64,000 nucleotides of DNA from Malus domestica (Eukaryota; Streptophyta; Magnoliopsida; Rosales; Rosaceae), in NCBI RefSeq assembly GCF_042453785.1, contig NC_091667.1, positions 34,588,001-34,652,000 on the forward strand, given 5' to 3'. Position numbers and translations under genes: made by a program. A model generated the notes under the pieces. The model had not been told where the DNA came from and ran no database searches. It saw nothing but the letters and a program-made list of their open reading frames with translations. Positions 43,666 to 59,610 of this stretch are shown here, piece after piece. Every line of letters begins with the position of its first letter. The stretch's first letter is position 1.

Positions 43666-46600
43666 TCCCCCCGCAATCTCATGTTTGGATGAACCAAGCA
43701 TGAGATTGTTACAATGAGTGTGAAATAGGGGTGCACTAAGACCCTTAGTGAAAATATCTGCAAACTGTTCTCGAGATGACACAAACTGAACGTCAAGCTG
43801 CTTCTTGGCAATCCTCTCCCTTACAAAATGAACATCCACCTCAATATGTTTCGTCCTTTGATGCTGAACAGGGTTAAATGACAACGCTATAGCTGACAAG
43901 TTGTCATAAAAAAGGACAGGTGGAAAAGATATTTGAACCTGCAAAAACGCAAGGATTTGTAAGATCCAATCAATCTCAGCAGAGGTAGTAGACATAGCCC
44001 GATACTCAGCCTCTGTGGAGGACCGAGAAACAGTTTGTTGTTTCTTGGAAGACTAGGAAACAGGATTTGAACCCAAAAACACTACCAATCCAGTGGTTGA
44101 CCTGCGATCATTCGGATCACCTGCCCAATTCGCATCACTAAAAGCTCGTATTGTCAAGTCACTCTTGGAGTAAGTAAGACCAAGATGCATTGTGCCTTTC
44201 AAATATTGTAGTATTCTCTTTACGGCAGTAAAGTGAGACACCATAGGATTTTGCATAAACTGACAGACTTGGTGTACAAAGAATGAGATATCTGGACGAG
44301 TAAATGTAAGATATTATAAGGCACCAACAATACTTCTATAGGCAGTGGGATTGTTATACGGAAGGCCATCATCTTTCAAAAGCCTGTTATAGGGTAAGCA
44401 AGGAGTATCATAAGGCTTGGCCTCGAGCATTTATGTCTTCTGCAACAGGTCTTGAATATATTTAGATTGGGAGAGAAACAATCCAGAATCTGTTCTAGTG
44501 ATTTGGATGCCAAGAAAATAATGTAACTCCCCAAGATCCTTAAGATCAAACTCAGAAGTAAGTGACCGAATAACCTGTTGGATAACAGTGATGAAGCTTC
44601 CAGTAATGATAATGTCATCAACGTATAGTAATAGAATCACAACATCACTACCAATGGTGTTTATGAACAGAGAAGAATCTGAATATGTTGTTTTGAACCC
44701 AATTGTTGGAAGGAATGCAGTGAACCGTTCATTCCATGCTCGATGAGCTTGTTTCAAGCCATAGAGAGACTTGTGAAGCTTACAAACAAGATGTGGATGG
44801 CGAGAATCTTCAAACCCCGGAGGTTGTGACATATAGACCTCATCTTGCAAAAAACCATGCAGGAACGCGTTCTTCACATCTAATTGCCTAAGAGGCCAGC
44901 CAAAGTGAGCAGCAAGGGATAAAACTGACCTGACTGTAGTTGGTTTGACCACATGACTGAAGGTCTCCCCAAAATCTAAACCAGGTTCTTGGCTAAATCA
45001 TTTTGCAACCAAACGAGCCTTATGTCGACCAATTGACCCATCAGTATTCCTTTTGAGTTTGAACACCCACTTACAGCCTACAAGATTCTTCTGAGATGGT
45101 AAGGAAACCAATGACCAAGTGCCTTGAAAGTGAAGTGCATGGATTTCCTCCTGCATAGCCTTGTACCAAAATGGAACCTTAAGAGCATTCTTATAGGATG
45201 TGGGTTCAATAACAGATAGATCCACTTCACTGGATTCCTCCAAGGTAGCAAGTAATGCCTTTCTTTTGACAATGCCACTTTTGCTCATAGTTTGCATAGG
45301 ATGCAAGTTAATGGGAGCGATAGGCAGGACCACTGGCAAGTGCTCAGGACTAAATGTTGAGCCTATAGAACCAACAGGACTATGTATAGAATCCACAAGG
45401 AGCGTGGAGGAAACATTGTGACCAGCAGTAATGGACCGTGATGGTAATTGAGGCTGAGACCCTGCAGGAGAAATGGATGCTAGTGGCACTGACTCGTGGG
45501 TTGCAGAAACAGTATGGGTATGATTTGAAATAGGGCATTTAGATGAGGAGGAAACCAAAATGTTATCTAGTGTAGGAATTAATGATGAATGTGAAATAGT
45601 GCTAGAAGACTTAGGTAGAGAAGACTGATGCTTCTGAGACAGCAATGCTTTGTATGGAAACTCTAACTCATTAAACACCACATGCCTGGATATGTAATAC
45701 TTGTTCCGTGAGACATCAAAACAAATATAACCCTTGTACTGGGAAGCATAACCAAGGAAGACACACTTGATGGTCTTGGGTTGTAATTTAGATGCATTAT
45801 AAGGGCTGAGAAATGGAAAACATGAACAGCCAAAGATCTTAAGATGTGAAATGATAGGGAGTTTACCATACAAAGCTTCAAAAGGGGATTTGTTTTGTAA
45901 AATAGTGGTAGGCATTCGGTTAATAAGATAAACAGCAGTTTGACAACCAAAAGACCAAAATTCAGAGGGTAGAGAAGCATGTTGAAGTAATGTGATTGTG
46001 GTTTCAATAACATGCCTATGTTTACGCTCAGCTAAACCGTTTTGTTGAGGTGTATAGGGACAAGATTTGTGATGTAGAATGCCTTGATGTTTTAAGAATG
46101 AATGCAACTTGTGACTGACATACTCACCACCACCATCAGTTTGTAATATTTTGACAGTAGTAGAGAATTGAGTATGTACAAAAGAACAGAAACTCACAAA
46201 GGTGTCAAAGAAATCTGATTTATTTATAAGAGGGAATATCCAACAAAAACGAGTACACTCATCAATTAGTGTGACATAATACTTGAAACCATCAATAGAA
46301 CTACAAGGAGCAGGACCCCAAAGGTCATTGTGTACAATTTCAAATGGAATGGAAGATTGATGAGTTCTAGGTGAAAAAGGCAACCTGGTGAACCTTTAAA
46401 CAACTTTGACACATAGTGGACACAACATCTTTATCACATGTGATATGAGCATTTTTCAGCATCAATGAGGTAGTAATATTAGAAGGATGACTGAAATGGT
46501 TGTGCCAAACACTGGATTTGACAAGCTGTCCAAGACATGCAATAGTCTGGTGAATAGAAGATCGGGATTGAGGAAGAGTTGGTATGGGATAAAGTCCATT

Positions 46601-46912
46601 ATTGCAAAGGCCTTTGTGGAGGATCCTCCCTGTGGCTTTGTCCTGGATCAAAAAAAAAGAGGCATCAAATATGAGCCAACAATTGTTATCAAGACAGATT
46701 TTATGAACTGATAACAGGTTATGAGTCAACTTTGGTACATATAAAACGGAATTCAATTTAATGGGATAGGTAGAAGACTTTATAACACTACTGCCAATAT
46801 GAGACACAGTCCAACCTTCACCATTGGCAGTTTGCACAAGCTCAGTAGTGGGATATGGCGAGGCTAAAGACAGATTTTGAAGATCAGCAGTCATATGGTT
46901 TGAGGCTCCCAA
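43660..46912 (-). pseudogene. copia pol remnants (integrase, reverse transcriptase, RNase H)
   Basis: In order on the minus strand: a GAG-pre-integrase segment (46912-46367), the integrase core with LQTDGGGEYVS and PYTPQQNGLAERKHR (46383-44998), reverse transcriptase with LDVKNAFLHGFLQDEVYM and LYVDDIIITG (44952-44431), and RNase H with DANWAGDPNDRRSTTG and STTSAEIDW (44256-43660). In-frame stops or frame changes separate these blocks, so no single polyprotein is made. Confidence 0.92.
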
Positions 46913-46939
46913 ATCCGCAAGCCAAAACTGAGGAGAGTT

Positions 46940-48165
46940 CTAGGAAGAAAAGCATTGAGAGTGATGATTTACCACAGTATTCATAGCATGCATATGAGGC
47001 AGATTTGAAGACTGAGAAGCAGACATTGATACTTGTGAGGGATGAAACTGTGAAGCACCAATGTAATTTGGCCCTTTGTCATTATAAAAACAAAACCAAG
47101 TGGAGTGGTTTGTCTTTCCACATATATGACAGCCTTGTTTTGATTGAGATCTCAATCCACAAAAAGATGCAGAGTGACCATATGTGTTGCATAGCTGACA
47201 AATGACTGAAAGAGATCCACCACTATACCCATTTGGAGAAGAACCAAGAACTCCTGAAGTTGAATTAGGATACACATTATAAGCCTGTCTGTTGAATTTT
47301 ACTCCTTGATTAAACTTGCCCCTGCCCTTTTGTTTGTTATGATTAAACTGCCTGTTCCCTCCTGAGAAGAAACTAGATGGACCAGGATTATTATGAAACT
47401 GAGATGGAGATCGTTTGGTAGCCGAAGAATGATCTGCAACCATAGCAGACAAAAGTGGACCCTGAACATGAGTTTCAACAATGAGCTCCTCAGCAAGAAG
47501 TTGAGATCTAAACTCCTTAAGAGATATAACATTCTCACGGCCCCGAATCACACATCGAAAAGTATTATATTCGGGAGGTAATCCATTAAGTGTAAGAATC
47601 ACAATGTCCTCATCTGCAAAGTGTACCCCGGCAGCAGAAAGATAATCTCGAGCTTCTTTGATCTTTTGCAAGTACTGAGACACACTATCAGACCCTTTCT
47701 TGATTGTTTGTAGATTGGACTTCATTTGAAAGATACTGGTCGAGAAACAGTGGAGAATTGTTCCTTCAATCTAGTCCACAAATCTTGAGAACTAACACTG
47801 CCAATAGCACAGGAGACAGCAACTGGAGATAAAGTTGCAGTGATTAATTGCATTAAAGCCCTATCATGCATTTTCCAGACAATGTAATCCTCATTTTCCA
47901 CAGTAGATAAACCAGGCTCATTGTTCTGATCAACATTAGAATTTCCAGAACGTTAAACAAAACGAGCAGAACAAGGAGTAGATCCATCAACAAATCCCAT
48001 AATCCCATGTCCTTCCAACAACAATTGCATTTGAAATTGCCAATTTAAGTAGTTAGAATCATCCAATTTCACATGAACAAATGCAGAAACAGTGGAAACA
48101 AGAGATGTTATGGGAGATTGAACAATATGAAGTTGAGAAGCAGTCACCATAATTTCGTATATCAA
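46940..48165 (-). pseudogene. copia gag remnant
   Basis: A start segment at 48165-47953 (KLDDSNYLNWQFQMQLLLEG, typical of plant copia gag) ends in a stop. The frame resumes at 47725-46940 with two zinc knuckles, CQLCNTYGHSASFC and CHICGKTNHSTWFC. Broken; no intact gag. Confidence 0.9.
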
Positions 48166-48389
48166 TGGAGAGATTTAACAGAGGCAATATCACAAAGAAA
48201 AATTTGTAATCTTGAAGAGAATCGAATGACAATACCAGAAACCCTAGAAATCGAATGAGAAGAAACCAATCCAATCTTTGAAGAACCACAACACCAATTG
48301 CAGAAATTGCTGTGGGAAGAAGACGAAGGACTCGACGAGCAGCGAGTAGTGGAAGCAACTAGAGGATCGAAGATGCGCAAGCAATTCCG

Positions 48390-48401
48390 GCTCTGATACC
48401 A
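48390..48401 (-). other. copia primer-binding site
   Basis: TGGTATCAGAGC on the minus strand immediately inside the 5' LTR, complementary to the 3' end of plant initiator Met-tRNA, the usual primer of copia elements. Confidence 0.9.
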
Positions 48402-48640
48402 TGTTAAGCATTAGCCATTAACCAAGAAAACGAAGGAATTTAGAGAGAGAGAGACAGAACTTAGAGAGAGAGAGAGATTTCGGTACATGTATTTCTATTT
48501 CTTCTTTCTGAAGCTATTACATCACACTAGTATTTATAGAGAAGCCATACATCACAGCTGCCTCTCCAATCATCCTAACTAATTACTCTTATCTTGAGCT
48601 GACAAGTGGCACTATATCTACCCTTGATTATACTCTAACA
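48402..48640 (-). repeat. copia 5' LTR
   Basis: 239 bp. The 4-bp length difference from the other LTR lies in GA runs. Visible substitutions relative to the 3' LTR include GTACAT/GTAAAT and AATCATCC/AATAATGC. Confidence 0.93.
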
Positions 48641-48645
48641 CTTAG

Positions 48646-49760
48646 GATCCCATTGGTGATCGAGCAGCACATTGCTAGATATTAGGCTTCTACATAGGAT
48701 TTTCGGTTCAATATCCTCGTGCAGGTAGGCCAATCTGCAAAAACATCACTTGAAATCATATGACCACAAGTTAGAGGGCTGACTAGTCTAGAGCATTCAT
48801 GGAGCCAGTGGTGCAGACAGTTGTTATCTACATATTCATGCACAAGCAATCTACTACAAGGAAAATCAAATCATTAGCTGGCTTTCGAACATCTAAAATT
48901 GTGCAATGTCGAAAAATTCTCTTACCTGAACACTCTTTCGATGCGGTATCCAAGCAACTTGTCGAGATTTTTGTGCCTCACAATTGCTGCTATGAAGTCC
49001 TCGACTTGGAATCTGTTGATTTATATAGAATATGTAGCATTCACCTTGACAATAATCACCGAAAATATATAGATTCGATAAACTTGAGTACCACTGGTTT
49101 GGTATTACTGTGCTTTGAAAAAAAAAATACTTCTACTGTGCTGTGAGGATAAGCTTATTTTTGCTGCTTCACGTTTTTAGTTTTTTTTCATCCAAAACTG
49201 TGAAAAAAAAAATGTTTTTAAGTGTTTATCAAACACCTTTTTGAGCTTAGCTTTTTTTTATACCCATTTTTTATAAAAACACCTCAATACCAAACCAGTA
49301 ATTTGTTTCGAATATCCATTCGTGGCAACCTAAAGCTCCTTGAGACTAAACTTGTTGCCCCTCCACACATCCTTAACCATTTGCGAGTGCACAGAAACCG
49401 GTCCCAACTCCATTACATTACTATTTCGGATTCTCCCACTAGCCTCATTGCATGACAACTGATCGGAAAACACACGCCCGTGCTGCTGCAGCTTCCCACT
49501 GGTCATCTCAATCTCAGACATGTTTAGTGAAAGCAGCCTCTGCTCCAGGGACGAATTACAATAAACATCGTGTGGTTTTGGAAACAATGGGATTGGGGAA
49601 ATGAAAGTAGGAATTGGAGGATTTTCGTCGACAGTAATAACCGTGATTAGAGTGATAACTGTGAATAGAGCTATGAAGATTACAAGCAAAACCCATAATT
49701 TGGCTCCGAAAAATGAGGTAAGATAATATGAAATAATGTAGAATGACTTAAGTATTTATA
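48646..49760 (-). pseudogene. Receptor-like kinase pseudogene, 5' part
   Basis: TATAAATA lies at 49760-49753 (minus), then a hydrophobic segment (LLVIFIALFTVITLITVITV) with no in-frame ATG before it, a juxtamembrane region, and WRGNKFSLKEL followed by TAG where the family continues EVATNGF. Downstream are frame-shifted remnants: IVRHKNLDKLLGY (about 48940-49010), RLLVHEYVDNNCLHHWLHE, and HEDIEPKILCRS followed by NVLLDHQWDPK, in which catalytic HRD reads CRS. The copia element interrupts exactly after WDPK. The glycine loop was not found. Family: At1g01540/At4g34500-like kinases. Confidence 0.85.
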
Positions 49761-49799
49761 GGAATTTTTTTTTTAAATTCGTCAGAAAAAAAAAATTCA

Positions 49800-50110
49800 A
49801 ATTCCAACGATAACCTAACGGTAGCACGATGTTAGCTATCCATTGCTTGCCAGCGTCATGCTGATGCCAAGTAGCCATTGACATTCAAATGAACTGAGCT
49901 TGAGGGCTGGCAAAATGTCAAACTTGACATTCTGGAGCTAGAGGGCTGGCAAAGTGTCAGACTTGACATTTTGGTGCTGGAGGGCGGCTGGCTGGCTGGC
50001 TGGCCAGCCCGCTAACCTAATTTGGGGGACATTTTGCCAGCCCTCCATCGTTGGGCTGGAGGGCTGAAAATGGCCAATCCGATTTGGGGGTTTTGGCCTT
50101 GTTAGGCCAA
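49800..50110. repeat. GGGCTGG-rich repeat upstream of HSP90
   Basis: The word AGGGCTGGCAAA(A/G)TGTCA(A/G)ACTTGACATT occurs twice (about 49913 and 49949), followed by GCTGG runs and inverted CCAGCCCTCC. Probably part of a dispersed element; ends not determined. Confidence 0.5.
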
Positions 50111-50284
50111 CAAACCCTTTGGTCTAGTCCTTGATTGAAGATGATTTTCGTGTTTTTCCGAATTATTTTTAATCCTATGATTTTTGATCGGATCGGTTGA
50201 AGATTGCCTTAGATCTTGAAAGAGCGGGAGAGCTGGCGATGACGTCACATAATTTCACGGGTAGAGAAGGTTGCCGAACGAAGC

Positions 50285-50367
50285 AGAACATTCTCGATTC
50301 GAATTCATTAAACCCGACCCCAAACGACGCCGTAATAGCCATTAACCCCCAACGCTTCTTCCCGAAA
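50285..50367 (+). promoter_or_regulatory. Heat-shock elements of the HSP90 promoter
   Basis: AGAACATTCT at 50285-50294 is a perfect nGAAnnTTCn pair; in the same 5-bp register CGAAT follows at 50300-50304. A second pair, CTTCCCGAAA, lies at 50358-50367. Heat-shock factors bind such arrays. They sit 100-180 bp upstream of the TATA box. Confidence 0.72.
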
Positions 50368-50460
50368 CGACATCGTTTTGAACCCCAACTATACGCGGGA
50401 GAATATGCAAGTCGAGAGAAGAGTAGAAGCATCCAGAATCAGAGTCATCGTCCTCGTCCT

Positions 50461-50468
50461 TATAAAAG
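50461..50468 (+). promoter_or_regulatory. TATA box of HSP90
   Basis: TATAAAAG lies 157 bp before the start codon and downstream of the heat-shock elements; transcription would start near 50490. Confidence 0.75.
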
Positions 50469-50503
50469 CCTCCTCACTCCCCATCCCCTAATCCAGCAGA
50501 TAA

Positions 50504-54154
<3,651 letters not shown>

Positions 54155-54639
54155 TGAGATTAGGTTTGAGTTTGTGGATGTTTCGGGTTTTTGTCGCGAT
54201 CTTGTCGGTGGGAGGTGGGAGGTTGTCGCCGTGGTGCGACAATCACCGTTTTTATTTTGTCTTTTGTTAGTTTTTGAGTCTGTAAACATAATGGTGGTGA
54301 ATTTCGGATCTCTGTTATATATTTGATATGAATTTGAGTTTCATAATTCATATTTATTGTGCTGGCGTACTGTTTACGTAGTGTTAATATGTATTTGTCG
54401 AATTGGTTGAGTAATTTTTATTCAATTCGACAGTAAAAATAAGGTTGAGCATCCGTTGATTCTTTCGATCTGAGAGTTAAAAATTTAAAAATTTAATTCA
54501 TTTTTTGCGACGGTTAAAAATTTTATTTACATAATAAAAAAAATTAAGTATAAATATAAAAATTAAGATAAGATTGAGAATATTGTAAAAAGTAAAATTG
54601 GATGTGTAATGCCTATGAAAAAGTAAGGGCGCTTGGAAA

Positions 54640-54805
54640 AAGGATCCTTGTTGGATTCTTTTTCTGAGGATCTTAAAAGATTTCGTGATCGTGATCGTTC
54701 ATTATACTAGTCATAAATTATTTCAAAATTAAAAATTAAATATAAATAATATTTAACGAAAATTAACGATAAACGATAAGAATCTGGCGAGAATCCTTCT
54801 CCGCG
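54640..54805. repeat. MITE-like foldback element, GGATCC family, copy E
   Basis: AAGGATCCTTGTTGGATTC on the left and GGCGAGAATCCTTCTCC on the right, around the TAAATTATTTCAAAATTAAA centre shared with the other copies. The most diverged copy. Confidence 0.6.
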
Positions 54806-55339
54806 ATTTAGGTTTTAAAAACTGAGCTTTTGGACATCAGCTTAGTCCTGTAAGGATGCTGCCCGAGTTGCAAGGGCTTATGGCGCGATAATACGTATGC
54901 AGGAAACCGAGATCATACTATACAGAAATTCGAACACATCCCAGTTTCAAGAGGAATTCAAACACGCACGCAAATACCGCACCAGCATCACATAGCAACA
55001 ACTAAAAATTTGACTACGACAGGATGTACAAGATGAACTTGAACTAACTATACAAAAATCCATTACCTTTATCTTGATATATATATATACACACACACAC
55101 ACAACCACACCAGAACGCCATACCAGTTGACATGCTTGTGGTCGTTGAGCTCGCTACACTTACAACGCAGTATCACGACGAGTCAATACCTAGATGAAAC
55201 CTGATGCTTTCTACTAATTGAGGTTTTCCCCCAGCAATTCATCTGCTGGACGCCAACACCGGTTGGGCAAAGATTAGATTCGAAATTCAAGCACTGCCAA
55301 CGGGATGAGAAGAAAGCGTTGAAGTTTCAGAACAACCAC
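54806..55339. other. 3' flank of the REVEILLE-type gene
   Basis: Intergenic and probable 3' untranslated sequence of the minus-strand MYB gene. A short (AT)/(AC) microsatellite lies at 55078-55102. Nothing else recognised. Confidence 0.5.
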
Positions 55340-58300
55340 TTAAGGAACTTTCTCATGTTGATCGTCGCAAAGGGTTTTAGTTGCATCACTGAGATTCCCT
55401 GTATTCGCGTCCATCTTGTAGGATGAAAGCAACTGTCTCTGGATCCAATTTAAAAGTTCATCAATATACTTGCTTTTAAGACATCATCAACTAAACAAAC
55501 TATAACTAAAAGTGAACCAGAGGTTAGTGAAATGGAAACTTACATGATCCTCGAATTCGGGATTGGTCAAATTCATGGACAGGTTTCTCATCAACAGTAA
55601 CACCTGAAGAGGAGCCAAAAAAATATATATATAATAAGATCACAACCATGCCATTATCAAGTACAAAAAAATTGGAAACCTTTACGAGGCAGTAATAATG
55701 CTCAAGATTAGGCGGTAACTTCTTCACGAACACTAGTTTAGATAACAAACAAATATATAGACCACAATCATAACTTAAAACTGATGGCACGTGAGGTCAT
55801 AAAGGAGCAAAGAGTACCGTTTCAACATCTATCGGATCCATCTTCTTCAGATTCTGAAGATGACCTGTAACATTAGGGTCAAAGACGCTGCCAATGAATC
55901 CGTATACTTGAGTAAAGTCGGGAAGAACTGCAAGAAACAATTAGGTATGAAATTCATGGAAGAACGCTTTTTCCTAGCTATAAATTACAATCAATATCTC
56001 AGGCCACAACACAAAACAGGTGAGATACAAATTCAAAAGTTGCAAGTGTGCCTTGCTAATACAAATCCAGATTCTTTACTGGTTCCAACTGTGACGTGCC
56101 GTGTGTAGACTTATCCAGATAAGAAAGAGAGTAAATAAATAGTGCAATTCCTCATGTATGACACATACCCAATGCTCAACAAAAATGGAAACCAAGGCAA
56201 TGATGACAAAGACGTGAACTTTTCCACCGTTTACAACAGAACAAACAAAGGAAAAGTGCATATGGCTGTGTTTACCTCCTAAAAGTTAGATATGTTGAGT
56301 ACCCAATTACATGTTAAAACAGAAAACCCATGAGCACATACAAGAACGAAATTCCATGTTCTTGCCACAATTTATCCCACCTCAAGGTGAAAAAGTGTTC
56401 AAATTCAATATCAAAGAATTAGAATCATTATGTGACTATATTTGTCGGGTGAGAAAAAAATGCAAGCAGGAAGACTGAAACCTCACCTCTCAATGCATGG
56501 CTATGGTTCACTTGATCAGTTGTTCCACCAACTGGTTGAGCTTTAGGGGTGCTTTCTGTGGTACTGCAACTGTTGTTCAGCACAGTTGGCCCTGAAACAA
56601 CTACAACATGAAAAAGAAATGCAATTAAATCATCAAGTTTGCAAACAACAACATTAATGAACACTGAGAACAAGTCATTGGGACGAATATTTAACTTATT
56701 TAATAGTCTCACCTTTGGACTCATGAGATGGATTGGCTGTTTGCACAGAACCATTAGGCCAGGAAGGGGCTACAGGGCCAGGGATAGGACTCATAAGCAT
56801 TGATGATGAATCTGGCCTTTGATTAAACCCAGATTCAAGTAAAGCAGATGAAGACTGACATGACCAAGATACTGGCGGAAGTGCCAGAGCTGGAAAACAA
56901 AGCACATGTGAGTAAGGGTTGAACGACTTTGTCATATGAAAAATACGATACACAAAACTGAAACTATCTGCACCATTTTTTGAAGCTTTTTGAGGATATG
57001 GGTGAGCAGCTTTCCTTTTTGGCCTAGGGGGAGGTAGATGCTCGCTCGTCCCATTCTTTTGAACCTTCAGAAAATACTTCTGTGCATGACTACGTATCTG
57101 AGAAAGAAATCCTTCTTATGAGTAAGGGAATTCATTATTTTCTAATCTATAAATTTGTAGATGTAAGACTAAACCAAAAGCATAAGTTGGTTATAGTTGG
57201 AACTCAAGCAGTTATTCCCCTTTGCATTGGAAACTATAGAATGACTAAAGAAAACTAACCTGTATGACCGTCTTTGACCCAATGAAAGCTTCAATCTTTT
57301 TCCAATCGCGATCGAAGCTGAATACAACAGAGGGAACATAAACAAAAATAGGGAACCACCCCAAAATTTATACCAAATTGAGCTTAAACTCAAATGGGCT
57401 CAGCATCATAACAAATAATAATCCAAATTATTGTTGAGAAAATGAATTGCCGCTAAAATCCTACTCTTTTTCCAAATTATTGTTAAGAAGTTTAATGAGA
57501 AAACTTCTCTATTTTCTTTCTTTCCTACTAAAATCCTACTCTTTTTCCTCTAAAGCGTTCTCTTTCTCAATAACCAAACAAGTCCTTACAAATTTTAAAA
57601 CACAAACCCCAAAATTTATACCATTTCTTTTTCCACATTTTAAAACCCTATTCAACACTAGAAGGGGTGTATTCAATTGGGATTTTAAGGAATTTTAATT
57701 CTTTTAATGAATCTAGGGTATTCAATCAGGATTTTAAGTGATTCTCTAAAATTCAAGGTGTATTCAATTAGAACATTAAGATAGTTTATTAAAATCCTTA
57801 GAAATTCAGGTGTATTCAATTAGGATTTTAAAGAAGATTATAACATTCCAGGTGTATTCAATTAGAAATTGATTTTAAAATTTTTGAGAAAGTTGAGGAA
57901 TTAGAAGGAATTTGAGAGATTTTGTAGTGTATTTTAAGCATCCACAAATCTCATCTCTCCACGTGAGATTTCGATGGAATTGAATCAAAATTTCATATAA
58001 AATCTCAACAAATCAATTAAACTCCATAAAAATCCATGAATTTATAAATCCATTAAAGTCTCTCAAATTCTCAATTCAATACACCCCTATAAATCCTACT
58101 CTTTCCCACATTCCTGATTCCTGAAACTTCTCGTTTTTTCTTCCTTCCCTAAATTTTCTCAGCAACCAAACAAATCATACAAATTTTCAAAACACAATAA
58201 AAACTCTATCATTCCTTTTCCCACATTTTAAAACCAATTTAAAACTAAAAATCTTACTCCTTTTCCACATTTTTCTCCCTTTTATTTCATTCCTGAATTC

Positions 58301-58743
58301 TCTCAGCAACCAAACAAATCCTTACAAAATTCAACACACACATAACATCTACACCATTTATTTCACCACATTTCAAAACCCAAATCAGAACTACAACTCC
58401 CCCCCCCCCCGGCACCCCAGAAATTCATACACACAGAATTGAAGAATTTAGAGAAATGTGAAGCTAATCAAACGCATAAAATAATAATAAAAATGAAGAG
58501 AAATGACAATTACAGTTGGAGGGCTTCGAGGAACTTGTCGTGCTCCGGCTCACTCCAGCTCTCTCTGGACTTGGTAATTGTGTAGGGCTTCCGAATCTTC
58601 TTGCTCAGATCCTCCGCCGAAGACGAAGTCGTTGACGTCGTCGCAGTGGCCGAGGCGAACGGCCCGAGTCCGGGCAACGGCATGCCGCTTTCGTTCGGAT
58701 CCAAGTACAAGCCCTCTGGCGGGTTCGGGTTTTTGGATACCAT
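55340..58743 (-). CDS. RVE6: REVEILLE 6/8-type single-MYB clock transcription factor
   Basis: Eight in-phase exons on the minus strand: 58743-58514, 57317-57260, 57097-56974, 56889-56713, 56591-56487, 55927-55818, 55603-55544, 55438-55340; 320 residues. The MYB-like domain, [18 protein letters not shown] onward, has SHAQKYF (99-105), the hallmark of CCA1/LHY/REVEILLE factors, followed by [19 protein letters not shown]. The conserved C-terminal LCL block ([37 protein letters not shown]) marks the RVE4/6/8 branch, which activates evening-element genes. The N-terminus, [10 protein letters not shown] and GLGPFA, resembles RVE6; the choice between RVE6 and RVE8 is tentative. All borders are GT..AG and no defect is visible. 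The 1.2-kb first intron holds a MITE. Confidence 0.95.
57663..58088. mobile_element. MITE with AGGGGTGTATTCAATT ends in RVE6 intron 1
   Basis: Left AGGGGTGTATTCAATT and right AATTCAATACACCCCT are inverted with one mismatch. Inside, (A/G)GGTGTATTCAATTAG(A/G) recurs four times (about 57665, 57758, 57808, 57850), an unusual internal tandem pattern. No clear target duplication. The element is confined to the intron. Confidence 0.78.
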
Positions 58744-58759
58744 AAATTGCGGAAGAGTC

Positions 58760-59237
58760 GGATTCCCCTTGGTTTTTTTTTAAATTGAAAGAGCGAAAGG
58801 ACCTGCGGCTCTTCCCGAGGCGGCGGAAATTTTATATAAGGACTTGGGGATTGTTCCACGCGGCGGAGATTTTGGTGGGCGCGGAGCTGGCCAATAGTTG
58901 CTTGCCACGTTTAAGGGTCTCGTGGCATTGACTGATTGGTTTTTTTATTTGATGATGCAAGGAAATTTTGAGTGAATTTCGAAGGGAATCATCTTAAGAT
59001 TAAGATTTTATATGGACTCTTTGTCATCTCATATTTTTTTCATAATATTTTATAATATTAACGTGTGAACTGATGTTAAACTAGGAGGTGACAGAACGTT
59101 TATGAAGAGTCTCACCTTGAAAAAATCACCTTAGCTTTTTCAAATTTGGAAACAAACTAATAACAGTTTAGTTAGCATGCCTAATTAATGACCTAGCTAT
59201 GAAGAGGACATGAGATAAGTAGAGTACCTCATAAAAG
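58760..59237. other. RVE6 promoter region and spacer
   Basis: The minus-strand leader and promoter of RVE6 are expected here. TATATAAAATTTCC on the minus strand near 58835-58845 contains a possible TATA box. No other feature recognised. Confidence 0.4.
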
Positions 59238-59458
59238 GGGAGGCAGATTGTCTGTCCTCCTGTTACAGTGCACTTCTCATGCTCTCCTATTTGTGCGGTC
59301 ACGGTTAAACCACGTCAACATTTTATATTGATTTTTTAATAAAGATAATAAGACAAAAAACAATATGAATATAAAATGTTGACATGATTTAACCGTAACC
59401 GCACAAATATAAGGGAATGGGAAGAGCACGGTAACAAGAAGGCAGACAATCTGCCTCC
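59238..59458. mobile_element. hAT-like MITE, GGCAGACAATCT family, copy 1
   Basis: Ends GGGAGGCAGATTGTCTG and GGCAGACAATCTGCCTCC are inverted. A strong inner palindrome (GGTCACGGTTAAACCACGTC / GACATGATTTAACCGTAACC) surrounds TTTTATATTGATTTTTTAAT. The flanks CATAAAAG / CACAAAAG agree at 7 of 8 positions. Confidence 0.78.
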
Positions 59459-59561
59459 CACAAAAGGAGGACGACAAGTTGAACATGGTTGGCAAATTGG
59501 TTTTGATCATTCTGTCATAATTCAATTGACATTAGTTAAGCATAGCGAAACCAAAGCAACG

Positions 59562-59563
<2 letters not shown>

Positions 59564-59606
<43 letters not shown>
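59564..59606. repeat. (AT)n microsatellite
   Basis: Uninterrupted AT dinucleotides over about 43 bp; likely length-variable. Confidence 0.93.

Positions 59607-59610
<4 letters not shown>

Larger units (their letters stand above)
43431..48640 (-). mobile_element. Ty1/copia LTR retrotransposon, structurally complete, coding-degenerate
   Basis: The element is 5210 bp on the minus strand. Its LTRs are 43431-43665 (3') and 48402-48640 (5'), with TG..CA ends, flanked by the 5-bp duplication CTTAG (43426-43430, 48641-48645). The primer site TGGTATCAGAGC (initiator Met-tRNA) adjoins the 5' LTR, and the purine tract GCGGGGGGA precedes the 3' LTR. The order gag, integrase, reverse transcriptase, RNase H is copia type. 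Several stops break the coding region. By eye the LTRs differ at about six positions plus small GA-run indels, so insertion is geologically recent. It lies in a kinase exon. Confidence 0.95.
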
